A stretch of DNA of 64,000 nt. Origin: Rufibacter immobilis (lineage in GTDB: Bacteria; Bacteroidota; Bacteroidia; Cytophagales; Hymenobacteraceae). Positions 49,547 to 58,830 of this stretch are shown piece by piece. The stretch covers positions 1 through 64,000 of the forward strand of contig NZ_RJJE01000004.1 of assembly GCF_003721565.1 (NCBI RefSeq), in the 5' to 3' direction. How positions within the stretch are numbered: position 1 is the first letter of the stretch; each line of letters opens with the position of its first letter. Position numbers and translations under genes: made by a program. The notes beneath the pieces were generated by a model that was not told where the DNA came from, did no database searches, and was given only the letters and a program-made list of their open reading frames with translations.

Positions 49547-51431
49547 GGAAACACGACTTTCGATTATAGAAAAAGCCTCCAAGCAGGTAGGGCCCAGCGT
49601 GTTCTGGAGCACCATCATCATCATTACCTCCTTCTTGCCGGTGTTCCTTCTGACCGGGCAGGAAGGGCGTCTTTTCAGTCCCCTGGCGTGGACCAAGACT
49701 TTTATACTCATAGTAGATGCCTTTGTGGCCATCACGGTAACTCCTGTGCTGCTTTCTCTCTTGCTCAAGGGGAAGTTCAAGCCGGAGAGTGCCAACCCTA
49801 TCAATCGGGGACTAGAGCGTGTGTACTCACCAATCCTTCGCTGGTGCCTGAAGTGGCGGAAAACTACCATTGGCATTAATGTGATGGCCTTGCTTGTCAG
49901 CATCCCTATGCTGATGAGCCTGGGGTCTGAGTTCATGCCGCCACTGGACGAGAGTTCCATTCTGTTCATGCCGGTGACTTTGCCAGATATTTCCAATGCA
50001 GAGGCCAAGCGCATTTTGCAAGTGCAGGACAAGATAATCAAGTCGGTGCCGGAGGTGGAGCAGGTACTTGGCAAGGCCGGAAGGGCCAGCACGGCTACGG
50101 ACAACTCGCCCATCAGCATGATTGAAACCATCATTCAGTTGAAACCTCAGTCCGAATGGCGGGACGGCATGACCAAAGCCAAAATCATAGCCGAGTTGGA
50201 CCAGAAACTGCAGATACCGGGTGTCATCAACGGTTGGACCCAACCCATCATCAACCGCATCAATATGCTGGCAACCGGCATCAGGACAGACGTGGGCGTG
50301 AAGGTCTATGGCCAGAGCCTGGATTCCATTGCAGTAGTCTCTGAGAAGGTAAGAAACGCCCTGCAAGGGGTGGAAGGCGTGAAGGACCTGTACATAGAGC
50401 CGGTGACCGGTGGCAGGTATCTTGAGATTCAGACAAGGCGAGAGGATTTAGGCCGCTACGGTCTTTCTGTCAATGATGTAAACAGTATAGTGGAGTCTGC
50501 TTTGGGCGGCGCAAGTATTGGCAATACCATAGAAGGCAGACAGCGTTTTTCCATTAACGTGCGTCTGGCACAGGAATACCGCAACAGCATAGACCGCATT
50601 CGCCGCATTCCCATCCAGTCTGGTACGGCCGGCACTGTGCCTCTCTCTGCGGTGGCTGATGTGAACTTCGTAGACGGTCCGCCCATGATTGCCTCAGAGA
50701 ACGCACAGCTGCGTGGGGCCGTCCTATTCAATGTGCGTGACCGAGACTTGGGTAGCACCGTGCAGGAGGCAATTAAGACCATTAACCAGGAGGTGACGGG
50801 CATCCCAAACGGTTACCATCTGGAGTGGAGCGGTCAGTGGGAAAACCAGATACGGGCCAACCAGACCTTGAAAATCATCATTCCATTAGTCATCCTAATC
50901 ATCTTCCTGATTCTGTATTTCTCCTTCAAGTCTTTCAAAGAGGCTTTGCTCAACTTGGTCACCATCCCTTTCGCCTTGGTGGGTGGGGTGTTCATTGTGT
51001 ACTTCTACGGCATCAATCTGTCGGTAGCGGTGGCGGTGGGCTTCATTGCCCTGTTTGGGATGGCGGTAGAAACGGGTATGTTGATGGTTGTGTACTTGAA
51101 CGAAGCCATGAACGAATTAGTGGCCAAGAAGGGCAACTCCAGCGAGACTATCACCAAGCAGGATATAAGGGAATATGTGTTCCAAGGAGCGGCCAAGCGT
51201 TTGCGGCCCAAGATTATGACGGTTTCGGTGTCGCTGTTCGGCTTGATTCCCATTCTGTGGGCCACCGGGGTAGGCACCGATGTGATGCTACCCATAGTAT
51301 TGCCTCTCATCGGTGGGGTATTCACTTCCTCCATCCACATCCTGCTGGTAACCCCCGTGGTGTTTGAAATGACTAAAGAGTATGAACTCCGGAAACACGG
51401 CAAAATCGAGATTTATGACGTCAAACATTAA
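49539..51431 (+). CDS. cusA: CusA-type RND pump, C-terminal part (split by frameshift)
   Basis: From ATG 49539 (overlapping the stop of the first part by 8 bp) the 630-residue frame begins 'MNKETRLSIIEKASKQVGPS' and contains TM5 onward, the second periplasmic domain with Met residues typical of CusA ('MPPLDESSILFMPVTLPDIS') and TM7-TM12, ending 'KYELRKHGKIEIYD'-like tail at 51431. All later conserved blocks are intact. The overlapping start and stop would allow translational coupling, so a two-piece pump is thinkable. It overlaps the TolC gene by 17 bp. Confidence 0.82.
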   Translation: MNKETRLSIIEKASKQVGPSVFWSTIIIITSFLPVFLLTGQEGRLFSPLAWTKTFILIVDAFVAITVTPVLLSLLLKGKFKPESANPINRGLERVYSPILRWCLKWRKTTIGINVMALLVSIPMLMSLGSEFMPPLDESSILFMPVTLPDISNAEAKRILQVQDKIIKSVPEVEQVLGKAGRASTATDNSPISMIETIIQLKPQSEWRDGMTKAKIIAELDQKLQIPGVINGWTQPIINRINMLATGIRTDVGVKVYGQSLDSIAVVSEKVRNALQGVEGVKDLYIEPVTGGRYLEIQTRREDLGRYGLSVNDVNSIVESALGGASIGNTIEGRQRFSINVRLAQEYRNSIDRIRRIPIQSGTAGTVPLSAVADVNFVDGPPMIASENAQLRGAVLFNVRDRDLGSTVQEAIKTINQEVTGIPNGYHLEWSGQWENQIRANQTLKIIIPLVILIIFLILYFSFKSFKEALLNLVTIPFALVGGVFIVYFYGINLSVAVAVGFIALFGMAVETGMLMVVYLNEAMNELVAKKGNSSETITKQDIREYVFQGAAKRLRPKIMTVSVSLFGLIPILWATGVGTDVMLPIVLPLIGGVFTSSIHILLVTPVVFEMTKEYELRKHGKIEIYDVKH

Positions 51432-52680
51432 AGTATACATAACGGTGCTGCTGCTGCTGCTGGGAACTGTAGCCCATGCACAATCGCCTGTGATGCCACT
51501 GGATTCTGTGCTAAACCGGATTTTAAAGGACAATCCTATGCTCCAGGAATTTGAATACAGGGCGAAAGCGCAGAATGCCATGGCCAAGGGAGCAAGAAGC
51601 CAAATGGCGCCCATGGTGGGGGCTGGGGTTTTCATGTACCCCTATCCAGGCCAGATGAACATGGAGGGACAGGAAATGGGGGGACAGGATGATGCCATGT
51701 ACATGACTTCAGTGGAGCAGGACATCACCAACCCGGCTAAATTGAAGGCCCGCGAAAAGTACCAACTCTCCAAGGCCGCCATTGAGGAGGCGGGGCGGGG
51801 CATGACGTTCAACCAGTTGCGTGCGCAGGCTAAGACCGCTTATTACCAATGGGTAGTCCTGGAGAAGAAAAAGTCAGTGCTGTTGGAGAGCCAGCGCATC
51901 ATGCAGTTCATGCTCAAGCTGAGCAAGGTCCGCTATCCCTATAACCAGAGTTCTTTGGGCAGCATCTATAAAGCCGAGGGCCGTCTGGGCGAGGTGGAGA
52001 ACATGTTGACCATGACCGACAGCGAAATTGAGATGAAGAACATCCAGCTGAACATGCTGATGAACCTTCCTCCGGAGAACAGGTTTTCAGTGGATACCAC
52101 CGTGCAGGCAACAGTCTTGGCGGTACTGCCAGACACTAGTTCCCTAAGTGCCGCCCGCAGTGACATCCGTCAGATAGACCGCACCATTGAGTCCATGCAG
52201 CTCAACCTGCGGCTGGAGAACCTGCAGCGCAAACCAGATTTCGGGATACGGTTTGAGAACATGATGCCCCGTGACAGGATGATGCCCCAGTCGTTCACCC
52301 TGATGGGCATGGTCTCTATTCCCATTGCGCCTTGGTCCTCTAAAATGTACAAGGCCAATGCCACAGCCATGAACCTGGAGATACAGGGTATGCGGAAAGG
52401 CCGGGAGAATCTCTTGAACGAAGCCCGAAATATGGTGGCGAGCATGGCCTTGGAACTGCAGGCAAAACGTACCCAGGTCCAGAACTACGAGAAAAAAATC
52501 ATTCCGGCCCTGCGCCGCAACTATGAAACCACGCTCCTAGGCTATGAGCAGAACACAGGGCAATTGCCACAGGTGATTGATGCCTGGGAAGCCCTGAACA
52601 TGGCCCAGATGGAATACCTCAACAACTTGGAGCAACTCTACCTAATAGGTGTGAACTATGAGAAAGAACTGGAAAAATAA
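51415..52680 (+). CDS. cusC: TolC/CusC-family outer-membrane factor
   Basis: A 421-residue protein with a signal peptide ending 'VAHAQ' (about 23) and two outer-membrane-efflux repeats of helical hairpins ('LDSVLNRILKDNPMLQEFEY', 'AGRGMTFNQLRAQAKTAYYQ'), with a Met-rich loop ('GQMNMEGQEMGGQDDAMYM') suitable for copper or silver. It is the outer-membrane channel of the Cus complex. The ATG at 51415 gives the signal peptide and overlaps cusA by 17 bp; it overlaps the next gene by 23 bp. Confidence 0.85.
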   Translation: MTSNIKVYITVLLLLLGTVAHAQSPVMPLDSVLNRILKDNPMLQEFEYRAKAQNAMAKGARSQMAPMVGAGVFMYPYPGQMNMEGQEMGGQDDAMYMTSVEQDITNPAKLKAREKYQLSKAAIEEAGRGMTFNQLRAQAKTAYYQWVVLEKKKSVLLESQRIMQFMLKLSKVRYPYNQSSLGSIYKAEGRLGEVENMLTMTDSEIEMKNIQLNMLMNLPPENRFSVDTTVQATVLAVLPDTSSLSAARSDIRQIDRTIESMQLNLRLENLQRKPDFGIRFENMMPRDRMMPQSFTLMGMVSIPIAPWSSKMYKANATAMNLEIQGMRKGRENLLNEARNMVASMALELQAKRTQVQNYEKKIIPALRRNYETTLLGYEQNTGQLPQVIDAWEALNMAQMEYLNNLEQLYLIGVNYEKELEK

Positions 52681-53998
52681 GCTGATTGGGTTCCTGATTT
52701 TGTTGCTGCCTTTCTCTTTGACTGCCTGTAAGGATAAAGCAGAAGGCGAAGCGGCCCACGCCATGGAATATACCTGTCCCATGCACCCGCAGATAGTCCA
52801 GGACAAGCCCGGTTCCTGCCCTATCTGCGGGATGGACCTGGTGGCTAAACAGTCGGCGAGTGCGCCCGCGGCAGCCGTGTCAACGGACTTGAATTATCTG
52901 TTGCAGCCGGCCAATGAGATAGTCGTGTCCTCCATCCGAACTACCCAGCCCATGCAGAAGCAGGTGGAGAATGAAGTCACCCTATCTGGGGTAGTGACCT
53001 ATGACACCCGGAGGCAGTACGTGATTCCGGCCCGCTTTGGCGGACGCATTGAAAAACTATACGTGCAGTTCAACTACCAACCGGTACGCAAAGGCCAAAA
53101 GCTGTATGACATCTACAGCCCCGAATTGGTAACTGCTCAGAAAGAGTTGCTCTATCTGCTTAAGAATGACCCAGGCAATACAGCCCTTATCTCAGGTGCG
53201 CGCCAGAAGCTACGCCTACTGGGTGCCACCGAGGGACAAATTAACCAAGTGGCCCGCTCAGGAAAGGAATCTTATACCTTCTCAGTCTACAGCCCTTATA
53301 ATGGTTATGTCTTGGACCCTGCCGTAACGGTAGCCCCTACAGCATCCCCAGTACCTGCTACCGCTTCCTCGGGTTCCGGGGATGGTATGGGTGGCATGGG
53401 GGGCGGAAGCGCCAGTGGTACCGTAGCTAGTGGACCTGCATCGCCTATCACCAACAGCCAGGGTTTTGCTGTCAGAGAAGGGATGTATGTGACCACAGGG
53501 CAATCGCTACTCAAAGTGATTGACGCTTCCCAGGTATGGGCGGAGTTCAACGTGGCCAGCAATGTGGCAAGCCAACTGAAAAGAGGAACTCCCCTTTCTA
53601 TTTCCTTTAACCAGTTGCCAGACGAAACCATTCAGTCTTCGGTGCATTTGGTAGAACCGGTATATGCCGCAGGTGAAAACTTCGCTCAGGTGAGAGCCTT
53701 GCTTCCAGCGCGTGGCAACCCCATTTTAATTGGGCAAGTCATCACCGGGAGAACCACCTACAGCACCGGCTTCTCCTTGTGGGTACCTAAAGAGGCCGTG
53801 CTTGATTTAGGGACCCAATCGGTGGCCTTCCTGAAAGTGAACGGGGTGTTCAAGCCAACCAGCGTGCGGGTTGGGCAACGGGCCGATGGACAGGCAGAGA
53901 TTGTGTCAGGTCTGAAAGCCGAGGATGTGATTGCCGCCAATGCCCAGTTCCTGGTTGACAGTGAGAGTTTTATAAGGGTAGCCGACACGAATAGATGA
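52658..53998 (+). CDS. cusB: CusB-type RND adaptor with one HMBD domain
   Basis: A 446-residue lipoprotein (lipobox Cys about 24 in 'SLTACKD'). HMBD 'YTCPMHPQIVQDKPGSCPIC' (38-57, then GM), followed by a membrane-fusion protein with lipoyl, hairpin and barrel parts ('ARFGGRIEKLYVQFNYQPVR', 'VYSPYNGYVLDPAVTV'). A Gly/Met/Ser-rich insertion 'GSGDGMGGMGGGSASG' (about 243-258) breaks the second lipoyl half. It links CusA to the outer-membrane channel and can load metal through the HMBD. Overlaps cusC by 23 bp and the next adaptor by ATGA. Confidence 0.85.
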   Translation: MRKNWKNKLIGFLILLLPFSLTACKDKAEGEAAHAMEYTCPMHPQIVQDKPGSCPICGMDLVAKQSASAPAAAVSTDLNYLLQPANEIVVSSIRTTQPMQKQVENEVTLSGVVTYDTRRQYVIPARFGGRIEKLYVQFNYQPVRKGQKLYDIYSPELVTAQKELLYLLKNDPGNTALISGARQKLRLLGATEGQINQVARSGKESYTFSVYSPYNGYVLDPAVTVAPTASPVPATASSGSGDGMGGMGGGSASGTVASGPASPITNSQGFAVREGMYVTTGQSLLKVIDASQVWAEFNVASNVASQLKRGTPLSISFNQLPDETIQSSVHLVEPVYAAGENFAQVRALLPARGNPILIGQVITGRTTYSTGFSLWVPKEAVLDLGTQSVAFLKVNGVFKPTSVRVGQRADGQAEIVSGLKAEDVIAANAQFLVDSESFIRVADTNR

Positions 53999-55314
53999 GA
54001 CATATAAAAAGTTTAATAATGGTCATGATTGCAGCTTTCCTTCTGGTAGCCTGCACGAAGACAGACGAACACGCCCACGTAGAGGGGGACGCAAGTTATA
54101 CCTGCCCCATGCACCCTCAGATTGTTGAAGGAGAGCCAGGCTCTTGCCCTATTTGCGGTATGGACCTGGTTTTGGTCCAAAAGCAGAAAAAGGAGCAGAA
54201 AACAGCCAGTGCCTACACTTGTCCCATGCACCCACAAATCGTGCAGGACAAGCCTGGTTCATGCCCCATCTGTGGCATGGACCTAGTACCTGTTAAGAAA
54301 CAGGAAACTGGCACTACAGAGGCCAGCATAATGCTGAGTGACAACCAAATCCAATTGGGTAATATTACCACCAAGGCTATTCAGGAGGGAAAGGTGGGCA
54401 GCAGTACCATACTGACTGGGAGGCTGGTAGTAGACCAGACGCAGGCAGACCTCATCAGCAGCCGGGCCCCGGGCCGCATAGAAAGGCTGTATGTGAAAGA
54501 AACTGGCCAACCCATCAGGAAAGGGCAACCCCTTTATGACCTGTACAGCGAAAGCCTACTCACCTTGGAGCAAGAGTACCTGCTGGCCTTGGACCAGGTG
54601 AAAGCGTTCCCTGGCGAGAGGCAATTCGCCTCTATTCTGGACGCCGCTAAAAGAAAACTGATACTGACAGGCCTTACCAATGCCCAGGTCAACCGGCTTG
54701 CCCGTACCCGCCGTCTGGACGCTCGCATCACTTTTGTGGCACCTGGTTCAGGCACGGTCACTGAGATTTCGGCCGCTGAAGGGACTTATGTTTCCGAAGG
54801 AAGCCCGCTGTACCGGATAAGCCGCTTCAATTCCATTTGGGTGGAGGCCGAACTGTACGCGCAGGAAGCCAACCAATTGAAGGTGGGTACCCTAGTGGAA
54901 GTTAGTGTGCCGGGAAGCGCTTCGCCTATCAAAACTAAAATCTCCTTCATCAATCCAGAGTTCCGGCAGAACAGTCAGGTGGTGATAGCCCGGGCCTCTG
55001 TACCCAACCCCCAGGGAAGGTTGATACCCGGAACCCAAGCGACTATAAACTTATCAGCGCCAGTTCGGCAGGCTCTGACCCTCCCACTGGATGCTGTTAT
55101 CCGGGATTCGAAAGGAGCGCATGTCTGGGTGAAGACCGGGGAGAACACCTTCAGCCCTAGGATGGTGAAACTAGGGGAGGAAAGCGAAAACCAAGTAGCT
55201 ATTACCAGTGGCCTGCAACCCAATGATACCGTGGTAGTAACCGGGGCTTATTTGCTGTATAGTGAGTATGTTTTAAAGCAAGGCTCAGACCCAATGGCGG
55301 GGCATGGACATTAA
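53995..55314 (+). CDS. cusB: Second CusB-type adaptor with two HMBD domains
   Basis: A 439-residue lipoprotein (lipobox Cys about 20). Two tandem HMBD repeats: 'YTCPMHPQIVEGEPGSCPIC' (36-55) and 'YTCPMHPQIVQDKPGSCPIC' (about 77-96), the second identical over these 20 residues to the HMBD of the preceding adaptor, so they are recent duplicates. A membrane-fusion body follows ('SRAPGRIERLYVKETGQPIR', 'FVAPGSGTVTEISAAEGTYV'). Start and previous stop overlap as ATGA. Two adaptors for one pump suggests a heteromeric adaptor ring, as in other tripartite pumps. Confidence 0.85.
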   Translation: MRHIKSLIMVMIAAFLLVACTKTDEHAHVEGDASYTCPMHPQIVEGEPGSCPICGMDLVLVQKQKKEQKTASAYTCPMHPQIVQDKPGSCPICGMDLVPVKKQETGTTEASIMLSDNQIQLGNITTKAIQEGKVGSSTILTGRLVVDQTQADLISSRAPGRIERLYVKETGQPIRKGQPLYDLYSESLLTLEQEYLLALDQVKAFPGERQFASILDAAKRKLILTGLTNAQVNRLARTRRLDARITFVAPGSGTVTEISAAEGTYVSEGSPLYRISRFNSIWVEAELYAQEANQLKVGTLVEVSVPGSASPIKTKISFINPEFRQNSQVVIARASVPNPQGRLIPGTQATINLSAPVRQALTLPLDAVIRDSKGAHVWVKTGENTFSPRMVKLGEESENQVAITSGLQPNDTVVVTGAYLLYSEYVLKQGSDPMAGHGH

Positions 55315-55410
55315 TTGCTTAATGGTTCCTGAATGAAAAGCCGTTTTTAGCCAGTTTTCCAGAAATGAAGCTAAAACAGATAGCAACAGACACATTAATA
55401 AACTATTACC

Positions 55411-56490
55411 ATGAAGAAATTCAATAGCTATTCACTTGTTCTATTCCTCGCCTGCCTTATGGTGTTCACAGGCTGTAACTTCCATACGGAGGCAGACATG
55501 GACGACATGGAGGAGGACATGGATGACATGGACCTGAACATAGACTACCCGGCTGCTTTTGTGGTGAACGGAGAATCCAATGACGTGGACGTCATCAACC
55601 TGAATGACCTTACGCACAAGGACCATCTTACCTTGAACGGGGCCATGTTTCCGCACCACATCAACATGAGCCCAGATAAAACCAGATTGGCGGTGGCTAT
55701 CACCAGCACCGACCTGAGCGGAGGCCATGAGGGCGGAGGTATGGACGGAATGAGTGGCTTGAAAGTGATAGTACTCAGCAGCTACACTGGCAAGATTGAG
55801 AAGGAGATTATCCTGCCGAAAATGCCCCATAACGCCGCCTTCAATGCAGAAGGCTCTGAGCTGTGGGTCTCACAGGAAGATGACCACCAGAGCCAGGTGC
55901 TGGTATACAATGTGGGAAGCTGGACATTGAAAAACACCATTCCGGTAGGCAAAGGATTGTCTGAGGTCACTTTCTCAGCAGATGGTACCAGAGTGTTCGC
56001 CGCCAATACCATGGATGCCACGGTCTCTGTCATTCACCCCGACACTAAATCTATTCTGGCTACCATACCCGTAGGGAAAGACCCTGTTGGTGCATGGCCC
56101 GCCACCAATGGTTACATGTATGCAGACAATGAAGCTGACCAGACTGTTTCAGAAATACAGGTAAGCACTGCTTCAGTGACGGCAACCATTCCACTGGGCT
56201 TCAAGCCTGGCTACGTCGCCTACCATGCTGGCCAGCAGGAACTTTGGGTAAGCGATGCCACCAACGGAAAGGTAGTCTACTACACAAAGGTGAACGGCCT
56301 TTGGACCAGACAAGGAGACATCTCTACCGGTGCCGATGCCCATGCTATTGCCTTTTCCAAAGACGGGGCCACCGCCTATGTCACCAACCAGGGAGCGGGA
56401 ACGGTGTCAATTATCCAAGTCGCGGGCCATAAAGTGACGGGCTCCATAGCAGTAGGGAAAAAGCCCAATGGCTTGGTACTAAGACAATAA
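55411..56490 (+). CDS. YncE-like beta-propeller lipoprotein with Met/Asp-rich N-terminus
   Basis: A 359-residue lipoprotein (lipobox Cys about 22, 'LMVFTGCNF'). Directly after it lies a Met/Asp stretch 'ADMDDMEEDMDDMDLN' (about 28-43) that could bind copper. The body is a seven-blade propeller of YVTN/YncE type with repeated 'VSVIHPDTKSILATIPVGKD', 'VSEIQVSTASVTATIPLGFK', 'VSIIQVAGHKVTGSIAVGKK'. A His/Met loop 'GGHEGGGMDGMSG' lies near residue 110. Ligand unknown. It follows the adaptor by 96 bp. Confidence 0.75.
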   Translation: MKKFNSYSLVLFLACLMVFTGCNFHTEADMDDMEEDMDDMDLNIDYPAAFVVNGESNDVDVINLNDLTHKDHLTLNGAMFPHHINMSPDKTRLAVAITSTDLSGGHEGGGMDGMSGLKVIVLSSYTGKIEKEIILPKMPHNAAFNAEGSELWVSQEDDHQSQVLVYNVGSWTLKNTIPVGKGLSEVTFSADGTRVFAANTMDATVSVIHPDTKSILATIPVGKDPVGAWPATNGYMYADNEADQTVSEIQVSTASVTATIPLGFKPGYVAYHAGQQELWVSDATNGKVVYYTKVNGLWTRQGDISTGADAHAIAFSKDGATAYVTNQGAGTVSIIQVAGHKVTGSIAVGKKPNGLVLRQ

Positions 56491-56536
56491 ATAATAATCC
56501 ACTTTCAGAAACTAAACCCAACCTTAATCTTCCCAA

Positions 56537-57226
56537 ATGAAACCATCAAAACTTCTTATCTGCCTTTTGGGCTTTTTCCTTTTGACCAATTTTTTGTTTC
56601 CAAATGAAACGCAGGCGCACGGGAAAGAGAAACATGGCAAGAAGGCAGAGTCTGCCAAAGTAGATACTCTTAAAGAGGCACGTGCCACTGTCCATGATAC
56701 GCTCACTTCAGGTAAAGTGTCTCCGGAAGAGCATGCAGACCACATGGCCAATCCCGCAAAGGTGCATGCGTCCCTGTCTGATTTTCCACACATTCACCCT
56801 TTGATTGTCCACTTCCCCATCATGTTGCTTATGATTGCGGCGGCCATGCAATTTGTGAATATCCTGTTCCAGAAAAAAGAATTGAACTGGGCGGTGACCA
56901 TTATGGTCCTGTTGGGCTTCATCACGGCCTATGCCTCCTCTTACTGGTCGCATCCGCACACTTCGGGGCTTTCCGCCCATGCTGAGCTCGTTTTGGGGCA
57001 GCACGACAAATACGCGGAATACACCATATACCTTTCTGGGTTAGGACTGCTCGCCCAAATTTTGAGCGTGCTGGTGTTTAAGGGGAAACGCTGGAGCATC
57101 GCGGTGGCAGCCGTCATTCTGATTGGCGCTGGTTATGCGGTTAGTATGGCTGGACATTACGGTGCCCAGCTTGTTCACATCGAGGGCGTGGGGCCGCAAG
57201 GAAAATATCTGGAGCAACACCACTAA
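56537..57226 (+). CDS. DUF2231-like membrane protein with His-rich N-terminus
   Basis: A 229-residue protein with a signal-like first helix (about 7-22), a His/Lys-rich segment ('AHGKEKHGKKAESAKVDTL') and four membrane helices (about 88-225) beginning 'FPHIHPLIVHFPIMLLMIAA', the characteristic start of DUF2231 membrane proteins. Six or more His residues in loops suggest metal interaction. It follows the propeller gene by 46 bp in the same operon. Confidence 0.7.
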   Translation: MKPSKLLICLLGFFLLTNFLFPNETQAHGKEKHGKKAESAKVDTLKEARATVHDTLTSGKVSPEEHADHMANPAKVHASLSDFPHIHPLIVHFPIMLLMIAAAMQFVNILFQKKELNWAVTIMVLLGFITAYASSYWSHPHTSGLSAHAELVLGQHDKYAEYTIYLSGLGLLAQILSVLVFKGKRWSIAVAAVILIGAGYAVSMAGHYGAQLVHIEGVGPQGKYLEQHH

Positions 57227-57261
57227 TTATAATTTTCAAATAAGTCATCTAATTAGCAATT

Positions 57262-57891
57262 ATGGCAAAGAAATTCACCTCCTGCTTTTTACTCACCTCC
57301 CTCAGCTTTTTCCTGATGTTCTGTAATCAGAGTCCCAGTTCAGAGCGAGTACAAGAAAGAGACAGCCTAACAACCTCAACCGCCCCTCAGTCGAAAACAG
57401 AGGATGCTGTTACCATAGCTGAACAATCGGAGCCTGACACACTCAAAGGGAGTTTGAAGGCAGTGGCTCTGGGGAAAATAGGCTCAGTTAACCTCCAGAT
57501 AAACTATCATTCGCCTGCAGTCCGGAATCGGGTTGTATGGGGTGGGTTGGTGCCTTATGACCAGGTTTGGGTGACGGGAGCCCATTCCGCTACTAGTTTA
57601 CAGACGGATGGCCCTATCATCCTAGGAGGCAAAAAAATACCTGCTGGTCAATATGCCTTGTTTACCTTACCTGGGGAACAAGAGTGGACGGTGATATTGA
57701 ATAAGAAGTGGGAGCAGCATCTGGCAGATGAGTATTCTGAAAAGGAAGATGTAGTCAGACTTTCGGTGCAGCCTGAAACCAGTCAGCATCAGGAACGCCT
57801 ACGCTACGAGATTAGACCCGAAGGAGAGAAAAACGGGAGTATTCTTATGAGGTGGGAGAAATTAACCGTCTCAATTCCTATTTCCCTTTAG
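57262..57891 (+). CDS. DUF2911 lipoprotein
   Basis: A 209-residue lipoprotein (lipobox Cys about 21, 'FFLMFCNQS'), a Ser/Thr-rich linker and a DUF2911 domain ('QINYHSPAVRNRVVWGGLVP', 'VWVTGAHSATSLQTDGPIIL', 'IPAGQYALFTLPGEQEWTVI'). DUF2911 proteins are secreted beta-rich proteins of unknown function, common in Bacteroidota. It lies 35 bp after the DUF2231 gene. Confidence 0.8.
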   Translation: MAKKFTSCFLLTSLSFFLMFCNQSPSSERVQERDSLTTSTAPQSKTEDAVTIAEQSEPDTLKGSLKAVALGKIGSVNLQINYHSPAVRNRVVWGGLVPYDQVWVTGAHSATSLQTDGPIILGGKKIPAGQYALFTLPGEQEWTVILNKKWEQHLADEYSEKEDVVRLSVQPETSQHQERLRYEIRPEGEKNGSILMRWEKLTVSIPISL

Positions 57892-57989
57892 AACCTTATT
57901 AATCTGCTTTTAAAAGTTAAAGTACTTAAAGCTCCCTCAGCTCTAGTCCCGAGCTCCAAATACGTTTATCAATAGTGTAATTTATTATT

Positions 57990-58601
57990 ATGGAACTCCA
58001 AACCAATGACACCAAAACCACCATATGCATCAAGAACATGGTGTGTCCTCGCTGCATCCGGATTATAAAAGAGCAGTTAACTCTTCTGAATCTTCCGGTA
58101 ATTGAGGTTCATCTGGGCCATGTAGATTTGGACCGGCCATTGGAGCTAGATGAAAAGGAAAAGGTGATAGAGTTCTTAAGTGATTATGGTTTCGAATTGT
58201 TGGAAGACAGGAAAGCAAAACTGGTAGAGCAGATAAAAACTTTGATTATAGATGCTGTCCACTATAAGGAAGAAAAAATTGCGTCTAATTATTCAACATA
58301 TTTGGCCCAGACAATTGGGAAAGACTACAGCACCCTAAGCCATGCATTTTCATCAATGGAGAGTGTTACCATAGAAAAGTATATCATTCTTCAAAAAATA
58401 GAGTACATCAAGGCTCAGCTAGACTATGAAGAACTGTCTTTAGGGGAAATTGCCTCGAAACTGCATTACAGCAGCCTAAGCCACCTGTCCAAACAATTCA
58501 AATCTATTACCGGATATACTCCGTCAGAATATAAAAAGCTTCAAATTAAAGATAGGCATACTCTTGACCAAGTAAATTTGAAAGATTCCAGAATAGTATA
58601 A
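57990..58601 (+). CDS. AraC-family regulator with N-terminal HMA-like metal domain
   Basis: A 203-residue protein. Residues about 8-75 form an HMA-like fold with 'CIKNMVCPRCIRIIKEQL' (CPRC, equivalent to CxxC) and residues about 85-190 an AraC DNA-binding domain (first HTH truncated-looking, then 'LSLGEIASKLHYSSLSHLSK' and 'FKSITGYTPSEYKKLQIKD'). It is probably a copper-responsive activator or repressor that senses metal with its own HMA domain. It sits in the middle of the copper island after a 98-bp gap. Confidence 0.82.
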   Translation: MELQTNDTKTTICIKNMVCPRCIRIIKEQLTLLNLPVIEVHLGHVDLDRPLELDEKEKVIEFLSDYGFELLEDRKAKLVEQIKTLIIDAVHYKEEKIASNYSTYLAQTIGKDYSTLSHAFSSMESVTIEKYIILQKIEYIKAQLDYEELSLGEIASKLHYSSLSHLSKQFKSITGYTPSEYKKLQIKDRHTLDQVNLKDSRIV

Positions 58602-58830
58602 ATGTTATCTTATATAATATAAAACCAAGCCAAACCATTGAGAGTAAGAGATAATAACGTTATGATAACTAGCCTTATAAATTCAGGAAGTACCATTGTT
58701 CCGTCTATAGTACTTGAACAGCTTAGGTAAAGCCTTCAATTGGATTGTCTGTTCTTTCCTGGAGTTACCCTAGCTTGTCTAAACTAACGTCCATCCGAAA
58801 AAAAGACTTGGTAGAGCACGTTTAGAAGCT
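58602..58830. other. Gap after the HMA-AraC gene
   Basis: About 230 bp with no gene. I see no clear terminator or exact promoter consensus; a promoter for the dehydrogenase gene is expected here. Confidence 0.25.

Noticed and set aside
50825-51367. A 180-codon + strand open frame inside cusA
   Set aside because: It is an alternative frame inside the intact pump sequence, His/Gly/Arg-rich, with no domain.
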